Assembly (NCBI GenBank): GCA_045127595.1
Contig: JBGVQS010000031.1
Span: forward strand, 1 to 6,996
Length of the DNA: 6,996 nucleotides
Source of the DNA: Scatosoma sp045127595
Lineage (GTDB): Bacteria > Bacillota > Clostridia > Christensenellales > Borkfalkiaceae
Direction: 5' to 3'
Below the pieces are notes generated by a model. That model had not been told where the DNA came from. It was given only the letters and a program-made list of their open reading frames with translations, and ran no database searches. Position numbers and translations under genes: made by a program. This document shows positions 5,280-6,996 of this stretch, in pieces; position 1 is the stretch's first letter; each line of letters starts with the position of its first letter.

Positions 5280-5449
5280 GGAGCCGTTTTGTGGGAACAA
5301 AACGCTTTGCCTTACGGAATTAAGTCAACGAATAGCTTGATGGCAAAGTCGGCAATTGATAATTGCCGAGCGGGGCGCGCCGCTAAAGGCGCAATTCCTG
5401 AACGCGATTGCGGCAACGCCGAACAATCGCTATTCCGTCGCACAGCTCC
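5280..5449. other. hairpin-rich domain, possible structured RNA
   Basis: No credible gene. Nested pairings are seen: GGAGC/GCTCC (5280-5284 / 5445-5449) closes the region; CGTTTTGT/ACAAAACG (5285-5292 / 5297-5304); ACGGAAT/ATTCCGT (5314-5320 / 5432-5438) encloses TCGGCAATT/AATTGCCGA (5349-5357 / 5361-5369), GCGCC/GGCGC (5377-5381 / 5388-5392) and GCGATTG/CAATCGC (5404-5410 / 5424-5430) with CGGC/GCCG inside it. A bidirectional terminator follows at 5463-5500. The fold could be an RNA, or another form of the hairpin-string element at 5504-5669. Confidence 0.4.
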
Positions 5450-5462
5450 TTACGACCGCACC

Positions 5463-5500
5463 AAAAAACGACAAATTTCGACGGAAATTTGTCGTTTTTT
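5463..5500. terminator. perfect 17-bp bidirectional terminator hairpin
   Basis: AAAAAACGACAAATTTC (5463-5479) and its exact complement (5484-5500) flank a GACG loop. The arms end in A6 and T6, so the hairpin has a U tract in both directions. No gene directly precedes it on either strand; on the plus strand it would end any transcript of the structured region at 5280-5449. Confidence 0.8.
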
Positions 5501-5503
5501 ATT

Positions 5504-5669
5504 CAAGCCGCAGGCTTGGTATGGAATCACGCGTTAGCGTGTATGGTATCGCCGTAGGCGTATGGTATCACCAAAGGTGCATTTTTTCTGCGACTTGATT
5601 CCATACGATTGCTTTGCAATCAATTCCATACCGCAACAAGTTGCAGATTCCATGCACGGCTCCGCCGTG
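5504..5669. repeat. symmetric string of seven short hairpins with TATGGNATC-type linkers
   Basis: Seven small stem-loops follow one another: CAAGCC/GGCTTG (5504-5518), CACGC/GCGTG (5528-5541), CGCC/GGCG (5550-5560), CACC/GGTG (5569-5579), GATTGC/GCAATC (5607-5621), GCAAC/GTTGC (5633-5644) and CACGGC/GCCGTG (5655-5669), all with loops of 2-4 bases. The linkers in the left half are TATGGAATC or TATGGTATC (5520, 5542, 5561); those in the right half are the complement, ATTCCATA or ATTCCATG (5598, 5623, 5647). The whole is therefore a palindrome built of hairpins, with the centre near 5588. No open frame, transposase or terminal repeat of a known insertion sequence is seen. Confidence 0.85.
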
Positions 5670-5682
5670 ATTGAGTACGCGC

Positions 5683-5694
5683 GGGTTCAAATCC
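5683..5694 (+). other. tRNA T-arm-like fragment
   Basis: GGGTTCAAATCC is the typical T-arm sequence of a bacterial tRNA (GG-TTCAAAT-CC), but the outer stem pairs fail (GCGGG against CCATC) and no acceptor end or CCA follows. The preceding GAGTACGCGC would suit the variable-arm side of a type II tRNA. It looks like a truncated or recombined tRNA end. Confidence 0.3.
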
Positions 5695-5696
5695 AT

Positions 5697-5726
5697 CGAT
5701 AAAAAGGTAAAATATCTTTTTTATCG
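5697..5726. repeat. AT-rich hairpin before repeat copy B
   Basis: CGATAAAAAG (5697-5706) pairs with CTTTTTTATCG (5716-5726), with one extra T. Its right side plus CCCC is the inverted copy of GGGGCGATAAAAAG at 5165-5178. Confidence 0.55.
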
Positions 5727-5734
5727 CCCCTTCA

Positions 5735-5806
5735 CAAACAAATCAGCACTCTTTGTGGGTGCTTTTTTGTTTGACTGTTACCGTCTTTCTCGACAGGAAT
5801 TAAGGG
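5735..5806 (+). repeat. 72-bp direct repeat, copy B
   Basis: Second copy of the segment at 5206-5277, 69 of 72 bases identical. It starts immediately after the CTTTTTTATCGCCCC block and ends before a region without recognisable content. Confidence 0.9.
5745..5768 (+). terminator. plus-strand terminator in repeat copy B
   Basis: AGCACTC, loop TTTGT, GGGTGCT (one G-T pair) followed by six T. Same structure as at 5216-5239 and again without a gene upstream on the plus strand. Confidence 0.7.
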
Positions 5807-5982
5807 ACGAGCTGCCCGTTAAAAAAGGCATTGATAATGTCTTTTAGGGGCGAGATGAGCAAACGCATATGTTTTGCATTTGCGGCAACGAAAAAGGGAG
5901 TCTTATTTAATCCTGCTATTTTTTGTAAATTTTTAGCGGTTGCACGCTTTTTTTGGTTTACTTTGCGTTCAACACGGCTTCG
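5807..5982. other. AT-rich stretch without recognised content
   Basis: I see no gene with a ribosome site, no RNA gene and no repeat here. An open frame on the minus strand (5988-5800) has no start signal and runs into the direct repeat; a plus-strand frame lacks a ribosome site. Confidence 0.5.
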
Positions 5983-6052
5983 TTGCAATGGTGAAACTTT
6001 TTCTAAAAGAAAAAGTGAAATTTGCGAAAAATTTTTTCGCTACGCATTGCAA
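5983..6052. repeat. three-stem palindromic fold overlapping the lipoprotein promoter
   Basis: TTGCAATG (5983-5990) pairs with CATTGCAA (6045-6052), enclosing ACTTTTTCT/AGAAAAAGT (5996-6004 / 6008-6016) and GCGAAAA/TTTTCGC (6024-6030 / 6034-6040). The last six bases of the outer stem are also the likely -35 box of the following gene. Confidence 0.6.
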
Positions 6053-6075
6053 TTTGTAAAAAAGAGTGGTACAAT
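6047..6075 (+). promoter_or_regulatory. likely sigma-A promoter of the lipoprotein gene
   Basis: TTGCAA (6047-6052), a spacer of exactly 17 bases, then TACAAT (6070-6075, five of six consensus bases). Transcription would start near 6082, giving a leader of about 60 bases with a hairpin (CTTGGC/GCCAAG, 6086-6091 / 6109-6114, inner CGC/GCG) and the ribosome site AAGGAG at 6124-6129. Confidence 0.65.
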
Positions 6076-6140
6076 ATATCTATCTCTTGGCTCGCGAAGA
6101 TTGCGCTTGCCAAGTACTCTTTTAAGGAGTTTTCACATCT

Positions 6141-6996
6141 ATGAAAAAAATCATTCCTGCAATTTTAGCGCTTTTCCTGTCCGCCGCGACCTTGGTCGGC
6201 TGCGGTCTTTCTATGCCAAACGGCAACGAAAACAGTCCTTCGGGCGGCAGCGAGAATAGCTCCACTACCGATAATAACAGCACGGGCGGAAACTCGACGG
6301 GCGGCTCGACGGGTGGAAATTCGGGTAGCACGGGTGGCTCGACGGGCGGCTCGACGGGTGGTAGTACGGGCGGCGGATCGGGAGATTCCGAGCTTCCCGA
6401 CGACGGGGGCGAAGACACTCCGCCAGTGGACGAAGCCCTTGAAACGCTGAAAGCGGCTTACGCGCTGAACAACGGCAGCACTTTAAGCGGTACGCATACC
6501 CTGACGGGCGTGGTTAAAAACGTCGAAAAGACAGGTCAAGGGGATATTTGCCTGACCTTTGTGGTTGGGGAATATACCCAGTACCCCATGTACTGCTACT
6601 GGTTGCAGGACGCGGATATGGTCAAGGTCGGCTACACAATCACCGTTTCGGGCACGATTAAAAATTACGGCGGCAAGGTCGAATTCGACCACCCTACCCT
6701 TGTCAACTACTCCTCGAACGGCTCGGGCGGCAACACGGGTGATAGCGGTAACACGGGCGGCTCGACTGGCGGTAACACGGGCGGTACGGACGAAAGCCTT
6801 TTGACAAACGACGGCGCAGGCTTACCCACCGACGCGGACGGCGTGTATGCGGTTGACCTGACCAAGGGCAAGTACGCCAAGAACGTAACCGAGCAAGGGT
6901 ACTACTTGGGCGGTTGCCCCACCGTTGGAAAGCCGCAGGTGTTGGTTGTTCCCGTACAGTTTTCCGACGTGACGGCGGCAAGCAAGGGCTATGACG
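6141..6996 (+). CDS. secreted lipoprotein with OB-fold-like domain and start of an M6-like peptidase domain (partial)
   Basis: The frame is open from ATG at 6141 to the window end (285 residues, 3' end missing). AAGGAG lies 11 bases upstream. MKKIIPAILALFLSAATLVGC is a lipoprotein signal peptide with lipobox LVGC (Cys21 lipidated), placing the protein on the outer face of the membrane. Residues about 34-80 are a Ser/Thr/Gly linker with repeated STGG. Residues about 99-190 (LKAAYALNNGSTLSGTHTLT, KVGYTITVSGTIKNYGGKVE) look like an OB-fold domain seen in secreted clostridial proteins. A second Gly/Ser/Thr linker (about 193-217) follows. PQVLVVPVQFSD (275-286 minus the first few, near the end) resembles the opening strand of M6-family (immune inhibitor A-like) metallopeptidases, but the HExxH zinc motif would lie beyond the window. 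Base composition is clearly more GC-rich than the minus-strand genes. Confidence 0.85.
   Translation, partial: MKKIIPAILALFLSAATLVGCGLSMPNGNENSPSGGSENSSTTDNNSTGGNSTGGSTGGNSGSTGGSTGGSTGGSTGGGSGDSELPDDGGEDTPPVDEALETLKAAYALNNGSTLSGTHTLTGVVKNVEKTGQGDICLTFVVGEYTQYPMYCYWLQDADMVKVGYTITVSGTIKNYGGKVEFDHPTLVNYSSNGSGGNTGDSGNTGGSTGGNTGGTDESLLTNDGAGLPTDADGVYAVDLTKGKYAKNVTEQGYYLGGCPTVGKPQVLVVPVQFSDVTAASKGYD
6271..6375 (+). repeat. in-gene repeats encoding STGG units
   Basis: Imperfect 12-15 base units of the type ACGGGCGGCTCG recur within the lipoprotein gene and encode the Ser-Thr-Gly-Gly linker. A shorter set occurs at about 6721-6790. Such arrays can change length by slippage, which would alter the distance between the anchor and the folded domains. 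Confidence 0.7.

Noticed and set aside
5226..5537. A 103-codon plus-strand frame across the structured region.
   Set aside because: It starts inside a terminator, passes through several perfect hairpins including the 17-bp one, and has no recognisable protein pattern.
5504..5669. CRISPR-like regular spacing in the hairpin string.
   Set aside because: The conserved parts are only about 9 bases and turn to the opposite orientation in the second half, the variable parts are themselves palindromes, and no cas gene is near.
5800..5988. A 62-codon minus-strand frame rich in Lys and Arg.
   Set aside because: No ribosome site, the frame begins in the three-stem palindrome and ends in the 72-bp repeat, so it is most likely accidental.
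6122..6418. A minus-strand frame encoding a Pro/Glu/Val-rich protein.
   Set aside because: It is the complement of the Ser/Thr/Gly linker of the lipoprotein gene, whose signal peptide, ribosome site and promoter are clear.

Overview
The window reads as a low-GC Firmicute, most likely a gut Clostridia lineage. This is inferred from strong AAGGAG-type ribosome sites 7-8 bases before nearly every start, AT-rich intergenic DNA with U-tract terminators, and gene families typical of clostridial integrative/conjugative elements (ICEs). No taxonomic marker gene is present.

Left part (1-5018): nine small to medium genes, all on the minus strand and tightly packed, reading right to left. The order of transcription is: two small conserved hypotheticals (5018-4734 and 4747-4508), a minus-strand terminator (4387-4412), a small unknown gene (4237-4004), an ArdA-type antirestriction protein (3987-3430), a composite protein joining a PcfK/AcrIIA9-like domain to a MutS domain I (3416-2445), a PcfJ-like protein (2443-1073), two small unknowns that overlap at TAATG (1054-815 and 815-531) and a DUF6809-like protein (518-246). 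A strong hairpin terminator (136-167) closes the unit. ArdA (against type I restriction), an AcrIIA9/PcfK-like domain (a family with known Cas9 inhibitors) and PcfJ together look like the accessory or leading region of a conjugative element, where anti-defence functions protect incoming DNA.

The gap at 4251-4498 just upstream of the ardA unit is a long imperfect inverted repeat with seven collinear matching blocks and a TTGAC box in each arm. It could act as a structure formed in single-stranded DNA.

Middle part (5019-6140): about 1.1 kb without a convincing protein gene but dense in structure. It holds a minus-strand terminator or attenuator (5071-5115), two 72-bp direct repeats each carrying a plus-strand terminator (5206-5277 and 5735-5806), tRNA-3'-end-like fragments, a nested hairpin domain (5280-5449), a perfect 17-bp terminator hairpin (5463-5500), and a symmetric string of seven small hairpins joined by TATGGNATC-type linkers (5504-5669). 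A three-stem fold at 5983-6052 overlaps the promoter of the next gene.

Right part (6141-6996): the 5' part of a plus-strand lipoprotein gene, visibly more GC-rich than the left part. It has a lipobox, Ser/Thr/Gly linkers, an OB-fold-like domain and what looks like the beginning of an M6-type peptidase domain, and it runs off the window. Strand, base composition and gene type all change across the middle region, so it is probably the edge of a mobile element against resident chromosome, although no integrase is visible.
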